This document shows, in pieces, positions 32,034 to 42,894 of a stretch of 64,000 bases of DNA (within the stretch, counting starts at the first letter, position 1; the number at the start of each line of letters is the position of its first letter). This stretch comes from Eleusine coracana subsp. coracana (Eukaryota > Streptophyta > Magnoliopsida > Poales > Poaceae). The notes under the pieces are model-generated. The model worked only from the letters and a program-made list of their open reading frames with translations. It was not told the origin of the DNA and made no database searches. The DNA lies in the NCBI GenBank assembly GCA_032690845.1, contig CM064424.1, forward strand, positions 40,437,511 to 40,501,510, given 5' to 3'. The translations under genes were made by a program, and so were the position numbers.

Positions 32034-34442
32034 TTGATAGCAAGACGTTTGGCGGTGGTAGAGGCGTCGTTAGACAAATTGTCTCGAGCATTGTCACCAA
32101 TCGGGAAATCCAGCTTGCTCAGCTCCCGGAAATGATCGCACCCCGTGCGTTCAAGGAGTCCGAACGCAGCCTCCGCAGTATGGAGCGAGCATAGGAGTCC
32201 TTCACATCCTTAAGAGACGTGAACTCCTGTTCAGATCGCTCGGCAGCAACGCACGCAAACGTATAAGCCTGGGGCACAAAAAGAAGGAAAAATTAGAAAG
32301 GAAAGTCATCACAAACATAGCCAAAAAAGCCAAAGCATTGCCTTACATGTCTCAAGATATGGGCAAGGTTAACTCGCAAATCCTGGATCTCGAATTCCTC
32401 TGCCCCGGAGGTGATTAAATCATCCGGAGCAGAGCACACCTCAGCCCATGTAGCAGGGTTGGTGAAATCTCCGACCTTCGAAGAATACAACGACCCCACC
32501 CTATCCAGCCCTTGGCCAGTACCACCCAGGGTTAAGCGGCTCGAAGAAGCTCCCATTTTAGTGTGAGTAGGAACATGCTCCTTCAACCCAACTAGAGCAT
32601 CGGCAACTTCCGCATCAATGCAGTGGTCTTTCAAAACCACAAGCGAAGGACTCAAAGGGGAGATCTCAGCGTCGGCACCCTTCGTAAGGGGAGAAGACAC
32701 CACGATGGCATCAGGAACCTTTTCTCCATCATCATCACAGCCGAAAGCATCCGCCATGGCCCCAGCCGTCACCAGGGTCCCCACGGCCGGAAACCCAAGC
32801 GCCGAGGACCTCGAAGAATCACGGTAAGGCGTAGTGATGGCATCACGCTTCAAGGCCTCGATTACAGCGGCTTCCTCCCATTTCCTTTTAGGGGCCCAAC
32901 TCTTGGCTTGAATAAGGACCGGGGCGGGGGCCTTCCCTTTCCCTTTCTTTCTCTTCCTTGTCCCAACGGCTTCGGAACCAGTGTTGCCAGGAGCCCGGTT
33001 CCGCTTGGCACGAGGGCCAGGCGCCACCCAATCGGGGTAAGCAATACCAGCTAAGCTAAGCACGCGGTTGAGTCGCCCGCTGTGCGAAGTCCTCTCACGA
33101 GTATGCTTGTCCTCCTCACGAGTGTACGGCCCGACCACCGATTCACCAGCAGCAGTCAAAAAGTCCACGAAGGCATCATCACCAAAGCCTCGCTTGTCCA
33201 CAGGGACTTCAGGAAAAGGGATCTCAATTTTGGGCCTCGAAGGAATCCTCTTCTCAATGAAGCCCGGTATCTTGCATTTCTTGCTCAAAGGCCACATATT
33301 GGAAGCAATAAACTCCTTGACAAGATCGTGGCCACTGGAGATGTAAGTGACAACGCAAAAGACAGAGTCTTTTTTACACCGCTTAGGCACTCGCCCATCC
33401 ACGGATCGGGGGTTGCATGATGCAAGTAGAGAAGCCAAGGGAAAGATCTTAGCTTCTTTCCCATCCGCAGTCACGGTCTCCAAAGGAACCTTAACATACA
33501 ACCAACCCTCATGCCACTTGTCACCCCAGCGGTTTCGGCGGCACTTAACAAACTGATCGGTACCCCGAAAGCGAGGCACGAAGGTAACGCAACCAAATTC
33601 CACATCATGTGTCACGCCATCGATTTTAATGAGCTCCGGCTGGTAGTGGGCACAATAGTATTTGCAAAACACCTCGATATCAGGCTTCCCTTTATAGCTC
33701 AGCTTTCCCAAGCAAACTTACTAAGCATTGCTATTCCGCTCGGGCTCACATGATGCAGCTGCACATCGAATCGGTCTAGCACTTCCCCCAAAAAGATGAA
33801 CAAGGAAAGCGCTGCCCAGCGGTAAAATGCTCTTCGAAGACCACAGCTTCGCCTTGCCGAGGGCTGGGAGTCTCCTCTTGGCTGGCAGCCGGGCATAAGC
33901 AGCAGCGAAGCATCCTAGGTCAACAAGACAAGTAATGGTGGCACGTTTCACGCGAGAACGACCAAATACAAAAGTCCGAGGCCTCTCACCATCACCCTCC
34001 TTGTTTTTTCCTTTCCGACCCCTACGCTGATCGGGGTCATCAATAGGAAGCAGTTCACTAATCTCAACTTCAACATCCTCCAAGTCCTCCTCGAGAGGAT
34101 TGGAGCTCGAACGCGGCGGCTCGAGCCTTGGGCCTGAGAGTCAGCAGCAAGCTTGCCCTCATCACGAGGGTGGAACTCCTCATCCTCATCTTCCTCTTCA
34201 TCCTCACCTTCCTCGTGAGCTCCTTCGTCATCGTCCTCCTCCTCTTCCTCGTCAGTACCTTTGACCTAGTCTCGAGGAGGAGCCTGATCCTTGCTACCTT
34301 GGCCAGCAAACAAGGCCCCTTCCAAGTTTTCCGCAAAGGCGCGGTTTTCCTCGGCATCTGCAGCAGCCCCTTCGGGGTTCAAAGGGTGCTCCTCATCAGA
34401 AGGAAGCTCATCAGGGTGAGCGGTCTACGCGACTCGAGCCAT
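32034..34442 (-). pseudogene. Antisense ORF of RE-D, 5' part
   Basis: Minus strand. Start MARVA at 34442, followed by a TAG after five codons, then an acidic region (AAADAEENRAFAENLEGALF) and KAKLWSSKSILPLGSAFLVH. A frameshift near 33710 leads into a 472-codon open frame (33711-32293): KLSYKGKPDIEVFCKYYCAH, KWHEGWLYVKVP, and a basic patch TRKRKKGKGKAPAPV near 32950. An intron-like boundary follows at 32293, then AERSEQEFTSLKDVKDSYAR (32200-32270). It has the general build of Tat antisense ORFs: globular N-terminus, basic centre, coiled C-terminus. Function unknown. Confidence 0.65.
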
Positions 34443-35091
34443 GTCTTCAGATCCTACAACAAGAACATCGAGTAAGTACAAACGAACACACAAACAAGTC
34501 CAAAAGAGCGAGCAACCTCGCCCTCACAAAACACACCTTATGTCACACTTCGAGGAGGGCATGATTCTATCTGGAGCGAATGCAAAACCCGAAGCCTAGA
34601 AAACAAAGGCAAGAGAGAACAAGCAAAGCCTATAGCAAAGAAAGTAAGCTTTGAATGCCTTGTTTCACCCCCCACCCCCCTCGCTTATATAGTCGGGTAA
34701 AAAACAACCAGCATTTACTATGGAGGCTCGAGAACCAAGAATGTGGTAATTCAATTAAACAAATAGAATACAGGCATCTACGGCACCTTTGAGCCAGGTC
34801 AAGTATTACCTTCGAAGGAGCCGGGCGAGCTTCCAGAGGAGGACCCGCTTGCGGACACAGTCACCCTTTGGGTCCAAATCATGATGGCGGGCATCTCCGC
34901 AAGACCCAAGTATATGATGAGCAGTAAAACAATTTTTTACTGCTGTCACCCTCTCCTTTTTAGGTAGCAGCTCTGAAAAATCTTCTGAAACCCTAATCCA
35001 GATGCTCAACTTTGATGCCCAAATGGTGGCATTTTGGCAGAAGATCCCATTAAAGCGAGGGTTTCGGCCCATCAATGTTGGACCCACCCCT
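34443..35091 (+). other. Spacer between antisense ORF and 3' LTR of RE-D
   Basis: No ORF of note. Contains a C-run (CACCCCCCACCCCCCTCGC near 34668) and a GTATATGATGAGCAG region. On the minus strand this would include the promoter of the antisense ORF; TATATAAGCGAGG on the minus strand (34683-34695) is a possible TATA box about 240 bp upstream of its start codon. Confidence 0.45.
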
Positions 35092-35102
35092 CGAGGGGCT
35101 AC
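35092..35102 (+). promoter_or_regulatory. Polypurine tract of RE-D
   Basis: CGAGGGGCTAC directly before the LTR start TGTTGGGGG. This is the usual Tat-type PPT context just upstream of the 3' LTR and fixes the element's plus orientation. Confidence 0.7.
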
Positions 35103-35745
35103 TGTTGGGGGATCACCTCGTGGGCCACCCTTCAAGGATAGTAAAAGTTAGACTACAAACATAAATTGAGACTAACCATCATTATCTTCACTATTAACCA
35201 TAATTTCTGAAGATAGGTACCCTCTAAAGGTTCCAAAAGAATCAGAACCCCTGCGAAGGGTATGCATCCTTCGAAGGGTTCTGAAAGGATCAGAGCCCCT
35301 GACCTTCGGGAGACAGTGAGCCGGAGCGCTTGGCGAAGCATGAACCCCCTCGAAGGGGTCCACGGTACATTCGAAGACCAAAGGGTGCGCCCGAAGTCGA
35401 AGGCGAGCAAGGCGTATAACAGAGACATGTGGCGTCAGCGCATTCGGTGGTGTGCGGATCAAGGAAGGGCATCAGAAAAGTTTGAAAGACCAGTTTACCC
35501 TTTATGACCATTTTGTACCGAATATTCAGGGAATATAGTAGGTAATCAGGAGCAAAATGGTCATCTGCGTATGACCTAGGTATGGGCCTATAAATAGAAC
35601 ACCCCTACCTACTTGTAACGGGACGAATCTATTTTGGGATACGTGAAGAACGCCTGTTACATCACCCAAAATCCCTCAAGTGTTTAATCTCTTTTCCCTT
35701 CTTTTCTATTCGGTGTCTCGAGGCCTATGCTTCGTGACACCAACA
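35103..35745 (+). repeat. 3' LTR of RE-D
   Basis: 643 bp from TGTTGGGGGATCACC to GACACCAACA. Its right neighbour ATAAC and the following copia gag show where RE-D inserted. The matching 5' LTR is not in the window, so insertion age cannot be estimated. Confidence 0.85.
35589..35596 (+). promoter_or_regulatory. TATA box in the RE-D 3' LTR
   Basis: TATAAATA in GGGCCTATAAATAGAACACC, about 155 bp before the LTR end, the expected place for the Pol II promoter of the LTR. In this position it could drive transcription rightward into RE-F. Confidence 0.7.
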
Positions 35746-36058
35746 ATAACTTTTTCTTCAAATACAGCTTCTGAGTCAGAGTTTTAAACATGAATTGATT
35801 GTCCAACTTATCACAAATTGTCTTCGATGATGTATCCTCCATGACATGGTACATGATCTGATCGGAGAGACACAACCTGATTGTTGCCATGGCTTGCGCT
35901 TGCATCTCCTCCCACTTCTCATCATTTACCTTGGTCGGCTTTTTGTCACTCAGAGCCTTCAGGATCCCCTACTACGCCAGCAAGTCCTTGACTCTTGTCT
36001 GTCAAAACCCATAGTTGCTAGTCCAGTTAAACTTTGTCACCTCGAATTTGGATGACAT
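35746..36058 (-). pseudogene. N-terminal gag of copia element RE-F
   Basis: Start at 36058 (MSSKFEVTKFNWTSNYGF), then in mixed frame QTRVKDLLA and EKWEEMQAQAMATIRLCLSD, IMYHVMEDTSSKTICDKLDN, FMFKTLTQKLYLKKKLL. This is the UBN2/Retrotran_gag pattern of plant copia elements. It stops at the RE-D LTR border, so about the first 100 residues are present, with at least one stop and one shift. Confidence 0.8.
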
Positions 36059-37338
36059 CGACACCATCCGCCTGTTGCCACGGACCGCCGAAAAATCCTT
36101 CACATGTGCACCACGTCACCACACGCGCACACCGCACGTCGAAGTCATGTGTCTCCTACACGCTCGAGCACACCACCGTGTCCTCCCGCGTCCCGCCTGG
36201 AAATGCTGCTGCACACACGTGCTGCTGAGTCGCTACGCCCGCCCACGCACAACTCTCCCACAGCTCGTACACCCTCGCCATACACTGCTTGTGTACAGCC
36301 TGCTGCTCTTAAGCTCCGTCGACCGTCACGTTGCTTGCACATGACGAAGTTGATCCGCTCAATCGCTGCCTGCCGTTCGCCATCAACCACCGCAAGATTC
36401 GGTTCACGAACAACCCGATTGCTTTCTAATGCAATCCGTAGACTCCTCTGTTTATGTAGACAGCTGAACCGAGCTACGTACCAAGTCATTTATGATACAT
36501 ACTCATCCTGCCGCGGCTCTTTCTTTTCCTTGTTGCAACCGTGATGAGCCTTTGTGCCACACGAAACCGAGTCCAGGACACCAGCGATCAAAGGAAATAA
36601 AACTCCAGGATGCATGCAAAACGATTTGTTTCCTTAAACAAACACATGTGGGCCATACCTTGTCTCCAATGTACCCATGCACTTGATTTGCTTTCCAATT
36701 TGCCGTATCCAACTCCAAGTCTCCAACTCCATCGCACACGAGTCAACCGCCTCACCACATGCACGTTCCAAGAATTCCTGGTCTCGCACGCTTCAGCCCG
36801 TGTGGCACCGCACCTCGTGCCCTAGGCACTCTGTGCCACACGCCACAACCAGCTCTCGTCGATTCGAGACAAGAAACCGTCACATCATGTAATGTAACAC
36901 CAAAAAAAAAACAAGCCACCAACTAAACACGCCGAGTCTACCGTGGCTTTCGCCATCGTCATTGCTGCTCCACCTGAGCACGTAGCAGCCGCTCCAATCA
37001 AACTGACCACATGTCAGTCTAACCGCGAGTCGAAGCCATCGTCAACCGTGACATCTTCTAGCCGCACAATCGAACTTGGTCATCATGTCTGATCAACCCC
37101 TATCGAACAAACAGCCTCTAGCCTCCATCAACCCAATTTCCACATCTGGACGAATCCATGTCGATGCAGCTCATCAGATGGTTCGAGCCGCCATACTCGA
37201 AGTGTCCAACTCCACCGATTAAATCGTCGATCGCCGCTATGCTCCACCTTGCGCCATATCCCTCTCGGACACCACGTGCAAGCTTTGCGCAGTATGAAAT
37301 ATCCCATCATGCCTCTTGTGATCTTCTACCATGTATCC
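36059..37338 (-). other. Leader of RE-F
   Basis: 1.28 kb without a supported ORF, moderately C-rich on the plus strand with many CAC/CACACG runs. Unusually long for a copia leader. Short ORFs on both strands look like chance. A run of ten A's occurs near 36902. Confidence 0.5.
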
Positions 37339-37351
37339 GGCTCTGATGCCA
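37339..37351 (-). promoter_or_regulatory. Primer binding site of RE-F (variant iMet type)
   Basis: Plus-strand GGCTCTGATGCCA, one base different from the usual GGCTCTGATACCA complement of initiator-Met tRNA, two bases from the LTR start TGTTAGAAAAC at 37354. Confidence 0.7.
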
Positions 37352-37353
37352 CT

Positions 37354-37798
37354 TGTTAGAAAACAAGGCGCGAAAGCGATACCCCAGGATCAACAGCCAT
37401 AACACAAGATCACATAAAAGAGAACAACATCAAGACACGATATTTTTTAGCGAGGTTCAGCAATGTGCTTACATCCTCGGGCCATGACTACGGGCGCTCC
37501 TCACCAAAATATCATTAGCAATACCAGCGTCAGGAGCACACCGGTGCACGGCTTGGCTGCCCCTTAGGCGCACCGCCCCGACCATCGCCGCCCCTTGTCT
37601 ACTACATATGTCGTCTCGCGGTTACAACGGTGGTACCCCCACGTAAATATGAGGCCTAGGAATAGAAGTCCGACACAAATTCTATCCCTAACCACCTAAT
37701 ACGACTCAAGTCTAATTTGCAACCGACTTGTGTACACATATTCGACACAAATACAATATGTTGCCCCTAACTGGGACAACCACCTCCAATGCCAAGAT
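37354..37798 (-). repeat. 5' LTR of RE-F, inner part, cut by RE-G
   Basis: From TGTTAGAAAACAAGG to the RE-G insertion point. The sequence after RE-G (ATTCAGGTAATTCC at 45124) is the plausible remainder. The LTR includes AATACAATATGTTGCCCC near the break. No other RE-F LTR is present for alignment. Confidence 0.65.
37794..37798. repeat. Target-site duplication of RE-G, left copy (AAGAT)
   Basis: AAGAT directly left of the LTR start TGTTAGAAG; the same five bases follow the right LTR at 45119. Confidence 0.93.
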
Positions 37799-38815
37799 TG
37801 TTAGAAGTTTAGGCTGTGGCCCAAATTGATAATTCCAATAAATCCCCAAGGCTCATGTGCACATGCATGATATGGTGGGGGATTTTAGTCCCATATTGCT
37901 AACCTTGGAAGGAGAAGAACAACTTATATACTTGAGTTGTTTCCACCTAGTTAAGCTAGTAGGAGAGAAGAGGAAGAACACACGCGCGCGCTCGCTCGCC
38001 TCGCCTCGCCACGCCACGCCGCACCTTGCCTCGCCTCGCCGGGTGAAGGGTGCGGGCGCACGACATGCGCGTGAATGGTTCGGCAAAATACGAGCCTTAC
38101 GTGTGCGGGGTCACAGCTTCCTTTTGCTACTCAGATTTTTTGTTATACAAGAGATAATTGCGCTAACCAAATATGGTAAGCAATTAATCTCTCTTCATAG
38201 TGATTAATGCACCTACTTAATTGCTGATTAATTATCATAAGTGTGCTATTGCTGTGTGTATATATATGGTGAGACGTCGCCTCTACAGACACAATGAATT
38301 TTCACCGCTCGCCATTCCCTACTGTGTTGCCGCATTGTCTTCCCCATCCCACCGTCGACGTGCCATCAGTGCCGGGAGAGCAGGTCTCCGAAGCCTACAT
38401 CTCTTCGTGTCCTTGCACGAGGTAGGGGATGTATCAGGTTTTTGGGAAGCACCGTCGCGACTGCTCGCTGGTGATTTGATCCACATGTTCTTCATCAACC
38501 GATCGCCTATATCTGCATCGCCTTCTTCATCGACGGATCAGACTCTACTATAACCATCGCCGGAGCGCTTCCCTGTAAGACATCTTTTAACCTTATTTGA
38601 TGATTAGATCGAGTGATCTAGGCATTGTTACTAGGTGCTTGCTACTCGTTATGATTAACATCTGTTCTTTGTTTATGTCTCCTGATTTAATAGTATACGT
38701 AATTGAGATAGGGGCTTACTTGATGGTTTGCATGCCTAAATTACGTGTAGTATATCTAGTACTTGTACCTACTGGAATTAGATATATCATCACTAAACTA
38801 CTGTTATTTCCAACA
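37799..38815 (+). repeat. 5' LTR of RE-G
   Basis: TGTTAGAAGTTTAGG ... TATTTCCAACA, clearly homologous to 44117-45118. A notable difference is the region 38008-38045, where the 5' copy has tandem CTCGCC/CACGCC units and the 3' copy has a GGGCCGGGCCGGGCGGGG run. The inner end is followed by only 27 bp before the gag ATG. Confidence 0.93.
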
Positions 38816-38842
38816 ATCCAAAAATCTGATATGCGTTTAGTG

Positions 38843-39625
38843 ATGGCTGGTTTTGCTGATGCTATGAAACCTGAGAAGTTCACTGGAGTGAACTTCAAGA
38901 GATGGCAGATGAGATTCTAGTTGTGGCTCTCGGCTATGGGTGAGTTTTGGGTCATCGGGAACCTTCCTGCATTACCTCTTGACTCCGAGAATGAGATCCT
39001 GGAGTTCTCTATGGCCATGACAATTTTTATCGGATGCGTCCTTAGCGTCCTCTCTGACCAGCTGTGTGATGTGTATATGCACATCAAGAGTGCTGCTGAA
39101 CTTGGGAGGCACTTGAACACAAGTTCTCGGCCTCGGATGCTGGGCGTTGAGTTGTATGTCATGGAGCAGTACCACGACTTCAAAATGGCTGATAACCGTT
39201 CTGTAGTCGAGCAGGCCCATGAACTTCAACTCATTGTAAGGGAGCTCGATCAGCTTGGTTGCAAATTGCCTGACAAGTTTGTGGCTGGGGGCATTATTGC
39301 CAAGTTACCTTCATCTTGGAGGAGCTATGCCACATCTCTGAAACATGAAAGACAAAACATCTCCATCGAGGATTTGTTGGTGGGTTTTGATGTTGAAGAG
39401 AAGGCTCGGGCAAAAGATGCAGCTCTGAGAGCACCTGAAGGTCAGTCCATCGCCAATGTGATGCAGTACACTGGAAAGAAGAACCAGAAGGGAAAAGGAA
39501 AGGCTATTCAGACTACTCAATTCAAGAAGAAGAAGATGAACATGGATGAGATTGTCTGCTTTGTGTGTAGCGAAAATGGGCATTTTGCCAAGAAGTGTCG
39601 TAACCTCAAAGGCAAGAAAATCTAG
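38843..39625 (+). pseudogene. Gag of RE-G (first copy)
   Basis: Starts MAGFADAMKPEKFTG near 38843, with a TAG at 38918, then open from 38921 to 39625. Contains LVGFDVEEKARAKDA and a basic part GKGKAIQTTQFKKKKMNMDE before the CCHC zinc knuckle CFVCSENGHFAKKC. Compared with the second copy it has a small deletion and compensating change near 39100 (AELGRHLNTSS versus AELWEALEHKFSS). It ends with TAG at 39623 just before the protease part. Confidence 0.85.
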
Positions 39626-40720
39626 CAAGGGCAGAAGGTTGCCAACGTGACTATTGGTGACTCCGGTGGAGCATCTAGGTATAGTAATCTACCTAGTATA
39701 TTTTCTGTATATCAATCTAATGATTGGTGGATAGATACAGGAGCCAATATTCATGTTTGTGCTTATATCTCCATGTTTTCTTCTTACCAGGTCGCACGAG
39801 GTTCATCCGTCATGATGGGGAATGGCTCACATGGTACTGTTCTTGGTGTTGGTTCAATCGATCTAAAGTTCTGTAGTACTTCTGGCATTCTCTCTGAACA
39901 GCTGTGCGATGTGTGTATGCACATCAAGAGTGCTGCTGAACTTTGGGAGGCACTTGAACACAAGTTCTCGTCCTCGGATGCTAGGCGTGAGTTGTATGTA
40001 ATGGAGCAGTACCACGACTTCAGAATGGCTGATAACCGTTCTGTAGTCGAGCAGGCCCATGAACTTTAACTCATTGTAATGTAGCTCGATCAGGATGGTT
40101 GCAAATCGCCTGACAAGTTTGTTGCTGGGGGCATTATTGCCAAGTTACCTTCATCTTGGAGGACCTATGCCATATCTCTGAAACATAAAAGACAAAACAT
40201 CTCTGTCGAGGATTTGTTGGCGGGTCTTGATGTTGAAGAGAAGGCTCGGGCAAAAGATGCACCTCCGAGAGCACCCGAAGGTCAGTCCAGCGCCATTGTG
40301 ATGCAGCACGCTGGAAAGACAAACTAGAAGGGAAAAGGAAAGGCTATTCAGACTACTCAATTCAAGAAGAAGAAGATGAACATGGATGAGATTGTTTGCT
40401 TTGCGTGTGGCGAAAATGGGCATTTTGTCAAGAAGTGTCGCAACCTCAAAGGCAAGAAAATCTAGCAAGGGCAGAAGGCTGCCAACGTGACTATTGGTGA
40501 CTCCGGTGGAGCATCTGGGTATGGTAATCTACCTAGTATATTTTTTGTATATCAATCAAATGATTGGTGGATAGATACAGGAGCCAATATTCATGTTTGT
40601 GATGATATCTCCATGTTTTCTTCTTACCAGGTCGCACGAGGTTCATCCGTCATGATGGGAAATGGCTCGCATGGTACTGTTCTTGGTGTTGGTTCGGTCG
40701 ATCTGAAGTTCACTTCGGGA
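39049..40720 (+). repeat. 840-bp tandem duplication of gag zinc-knuckle and protease start in RE-G
   Basis: GCTGTGTGATGTGTATATGC at 39061 recurs as GCTGTGCGATGTGTGTATGC at 39901, and everything to TTGGTTCAATCGATCTAAAG (39850) recurs to TTGGTTCGGTCGATCTGAAG (40690). The offset is 840 bp throughout. The copies differ by a few per cent, including separate stops. Each unit encodes the gag C-terminus with zinc knuckle and the protease active-site segment WWIDTGANIHVC. Confidence 0.9.
39890..40465 (+). pseudogene. Gag C-terminus of RE-G (second copy)
   Basis: Second unit: LCDVCMHIKSAAELWEALEH reads correctly here, then a TAA at 40066 and another TAG near 40085, then LLAGLDVEEKARAKDA and the zinc knuckle CFACGENGHFVKKC. 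Because copy 1 is worse at the AELWEALEHKF part and copy 2 worse at the HELQLIV part, neither can give a full Gag. Confidence 0.8.
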
Positions 40721-41122
40721 AAGAGCGTGTAGCTGAAGAACATGCAGCATGCCCCCTCAATAAACAAGAACCTCGTTAGTGGATCCCTCCTCTATCGAGA
40801 TGGATTCAAGCTGGTATTTGAGTCAAATAAAGTAGTCATTTCAAGGTTCAGCCAATTCATTGGCAAAGGCTATGATAGTGGAGGCTTGTTCCGCTTCTCC
40901 CTTTCTGATTTTTGTAACAAGGTTGTGAACCATGCATGTGATTCAAACAATTCTGAGGCTAATGTTTTGCATTCTCGTTTGTGTCACATAAATTTTGGTT
41001 GTATGAATCGGCTATCCAATATGAGTTTAATCCCTAAGTTCTCTGTTGTCAAAGGTTCTAAGTGTCAAGCTTGTGTGCAAGCAAAGCAACCTCGTAAGCC
41101 TCACAAAGCTATAGATGACTGA
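40466..41122 (+). pseudogene. Protease and pre-integrase zinc region of RE-G
   Basis: SNDWWIDTGANIHVCDDISM near 40560 has the copia protease DTGA active site. After a TAG near 40730 the frame 40742-41122 gives NLVSGSLLYRDGFKLVFES and the GAG_pre-integrs zinc module HSRLCHINFGCMNRL ... CQACVQAKQPRKPH. Another TGA ends it at 41120. Confidence 0.85.
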
Positions 41123-41164
41123 AACTCAACACTATTAGAACTCATACATTCTGATCTATATGAG

Positions 41165-41955
41165 ATGAATGGTGTGTTGACCAAAGGAGGGAAAAGATAC
41201 TTTATGATATTAATCGATGATGCAACTAGGTACTGTTATGTGTTTCTACTAAAAACTAAGGATGAGGCATTTGAATGTTTTAAGACCTATAAGGCTGAGA
41301 TAGAAAATCAACTAGAAAGAAAAATAAAACGTGTTAGGTCTGATTGTGGAGGAGAGTATTTTTCCAATGAGTTTGATCTTTTCTGTATGGAGAATGGAAT
41401 TATTCATGAACGAACACCTCCCTACTCACCACAATCTAATGGTGTTGCTGAAAGGAAGAACCGGACATTGATGGACCTGGTGAATGCCATGTTAGGAATA
41501 TTCGGTTTACATAAAGCATAGTGGGGCTGGCTGTTTTGACAGCATGTCACGTTCTGAATAGAGTTCCCACTAAGAATAGTGATATCACTCCATATGAAGG
41601 ATGGAAAGGAAGAAAACCCTCACTTTTATATTTGCATACATGGGGCTGTTTGGCCATGGTTATCATACCAATAAATAGGAAACGCAAACTTGGACCTAAG
41701 ACGGTTGATTGTATTTTTCTAGGATATGCGTACCACAGCACAGCATATAAATTTTTGGTGATAAGGTCTGAAGCGCCTGATGTCTTAGTTGACTCACTTT
41801 TAGAGTCTCGTGATGTAACTTTCTTTGAGAATATTTTTCCTATGAAAGATACATACTCTATACCTAGTTCTTCTACTGATTTAACTCTAGAACCTTCAAC
41901 TCTACTTGAACATCCACATGAGAGCGACGAGGATGATAGTGAAGTAGCTCCCTGA
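41165..41955 (+). pseudogene. Integrase of RE-G
   Basis: LIDDATRYCYVFLL holds the first catalytic Asp, VRSDCGGEYFSNEF the second, SNGVAERKNRTLMDLV the Glu. A TAG at 41519 (where Trp or Gln is usual before GLAVLTACHVLNRVPTKNS) splits two otherwise open frames. The C-terminal part has HTWGCLAMV and FLGYAYHSTAYKF. Integrase in copia elements precedes RT, as here. Confidence 0.88.
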
Positions 41956-42894
41956 AGGAGCAAGAGACAAAGGGTTGCAAAATCTTTTGGTGATGACTTC
42001 ACTGTGTACCTTGTTGATGATACTCCCACATCCATCTCGGAGACGTATGCATTGCCTAATGCAAAATACTGGAAGGATGCAGTTCACAGTGAGATGGACT
42101 CCATCATCTCCAATGGAACATGGGAAGTAACTGATTGACCAATCGGCTGCAAACCAGTTGGTTGCAAGTGGGTATTCAAGAAAAAGCTCAGGCCTGATGG
42201 TACCATTGAAAAGTACAAGGCAAGGCTTATAGCTAAGGGATATATGCAAAAAGAAGGCGAGGATTATTTTGATACTTACTCACCCGTTGCCAGATTAACC
42301 ACCATCCGGGTATTACTATCATTGGCTGCCTCACATGGTCTTCTAGTCCATTAGATGGATGTGAAGACAGCTTTCCTTAATGGAGAGTTGGATGAGGAAA
42401 TCTACATGGATCAGCTAGATGGATTTATAGTACCTGGACAAGAGGGCAAGGTGTGTAGGTTAATTAAATCCTTGTATGGCCTAAAGCAAGCACCCAAGCA
42501 ATGTCATGACAAGTTTGATAAAACTTTAACATCTGCTAGGTTTGCTGTAAATGAGGTTGATACCTGCGTGTACTACCGCTATGGTGGGGGTAAAGGAGTT
42601 ATATTGTGTTTGTATGTCGATGACATACTAATTTTTGGGACTAGCATCGATGAGATAAATGATGTAAAATCATTCTTATCCCAAAATTTTGACATGAAGG
42701 ATTTAGGAGAAGCGGATGTGATCCTTAATATTAAACTTAAGAAGGGTGAGGATGGGATTACACTTATGCAATCTCATTATGTTGAGAAGGTGTTGAGTCA
42801 TTTTGGCTACTTAGAAAGCAAACCCTCTCAAACCCCGTATGATCCTAGTCTAATACTTCGAAAGAATAAAGGACTAGGAAAGGATCAACTATGA
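41956..42894 (+). pseudogene. Reverse transcriptase of RE-G
   Basis: MDSIISNGTWEVTD, then a [43 protein letters not shown]; a TAG in place of Gln in VH-stop-MDVKTAFLNGEL, the copia motif with the first catalytic Asp. Then GLKQAPKQCHDKFDKTL and the YVDDILIFG catalytic motif near 42620. It ends at two stops near 42892. Confidence 0.9.

Larger units (their letters stand above)
15632..35745 (+). mobile_element. RE-D: Ty3/gypsy retrotransposon, Tat lineage, 5' half missing, split by RE-E
   Basis: Plus strand. Present are the end of the RNase H region and the integrase (15632-17051), a 3' spacer with 110-bp tandem repeats, an antisense ORF (19155-18111 and 34442-32034 on the minus strand), a polypurine tract and the 3' LTR (35103-35745). 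RE-E interrupts the antisense ORF with a 5-bp duplication. The 5' LTR, gag, protease and RT are absent; the left border abuts RE-B's LTR. Its 3' LTR lies inside the gag of RE-F. Confidence 0.85.
35746..37798 (-). mobile_element. RE-F: Ty1/copia element fragment (5' gag, leader, most of 5' LTR)
   Basis: Minus strand: N-terminal gag (36058-35746), a 1.3 kb leader, PBS (37339-37351), then LTR from 37354. RE-D cuts the gag and RE-G cuts the LTR. The LTR probably resumes at 45124 after RE-G (one AAGAT retained) and ends near 45146 at ATATCA. The rest of RE-F, downstream of gag, was lost with the left side of RE-D. Confidence 0.75.

Noticed and set aside
36015..36892. ORFs of 60-146 codons on both strands of the RE-F leader
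   Set aside because: Overlapping, low-complexity (His/Thr/Pro/Arg-rich) translations in a retrotransposon leader.
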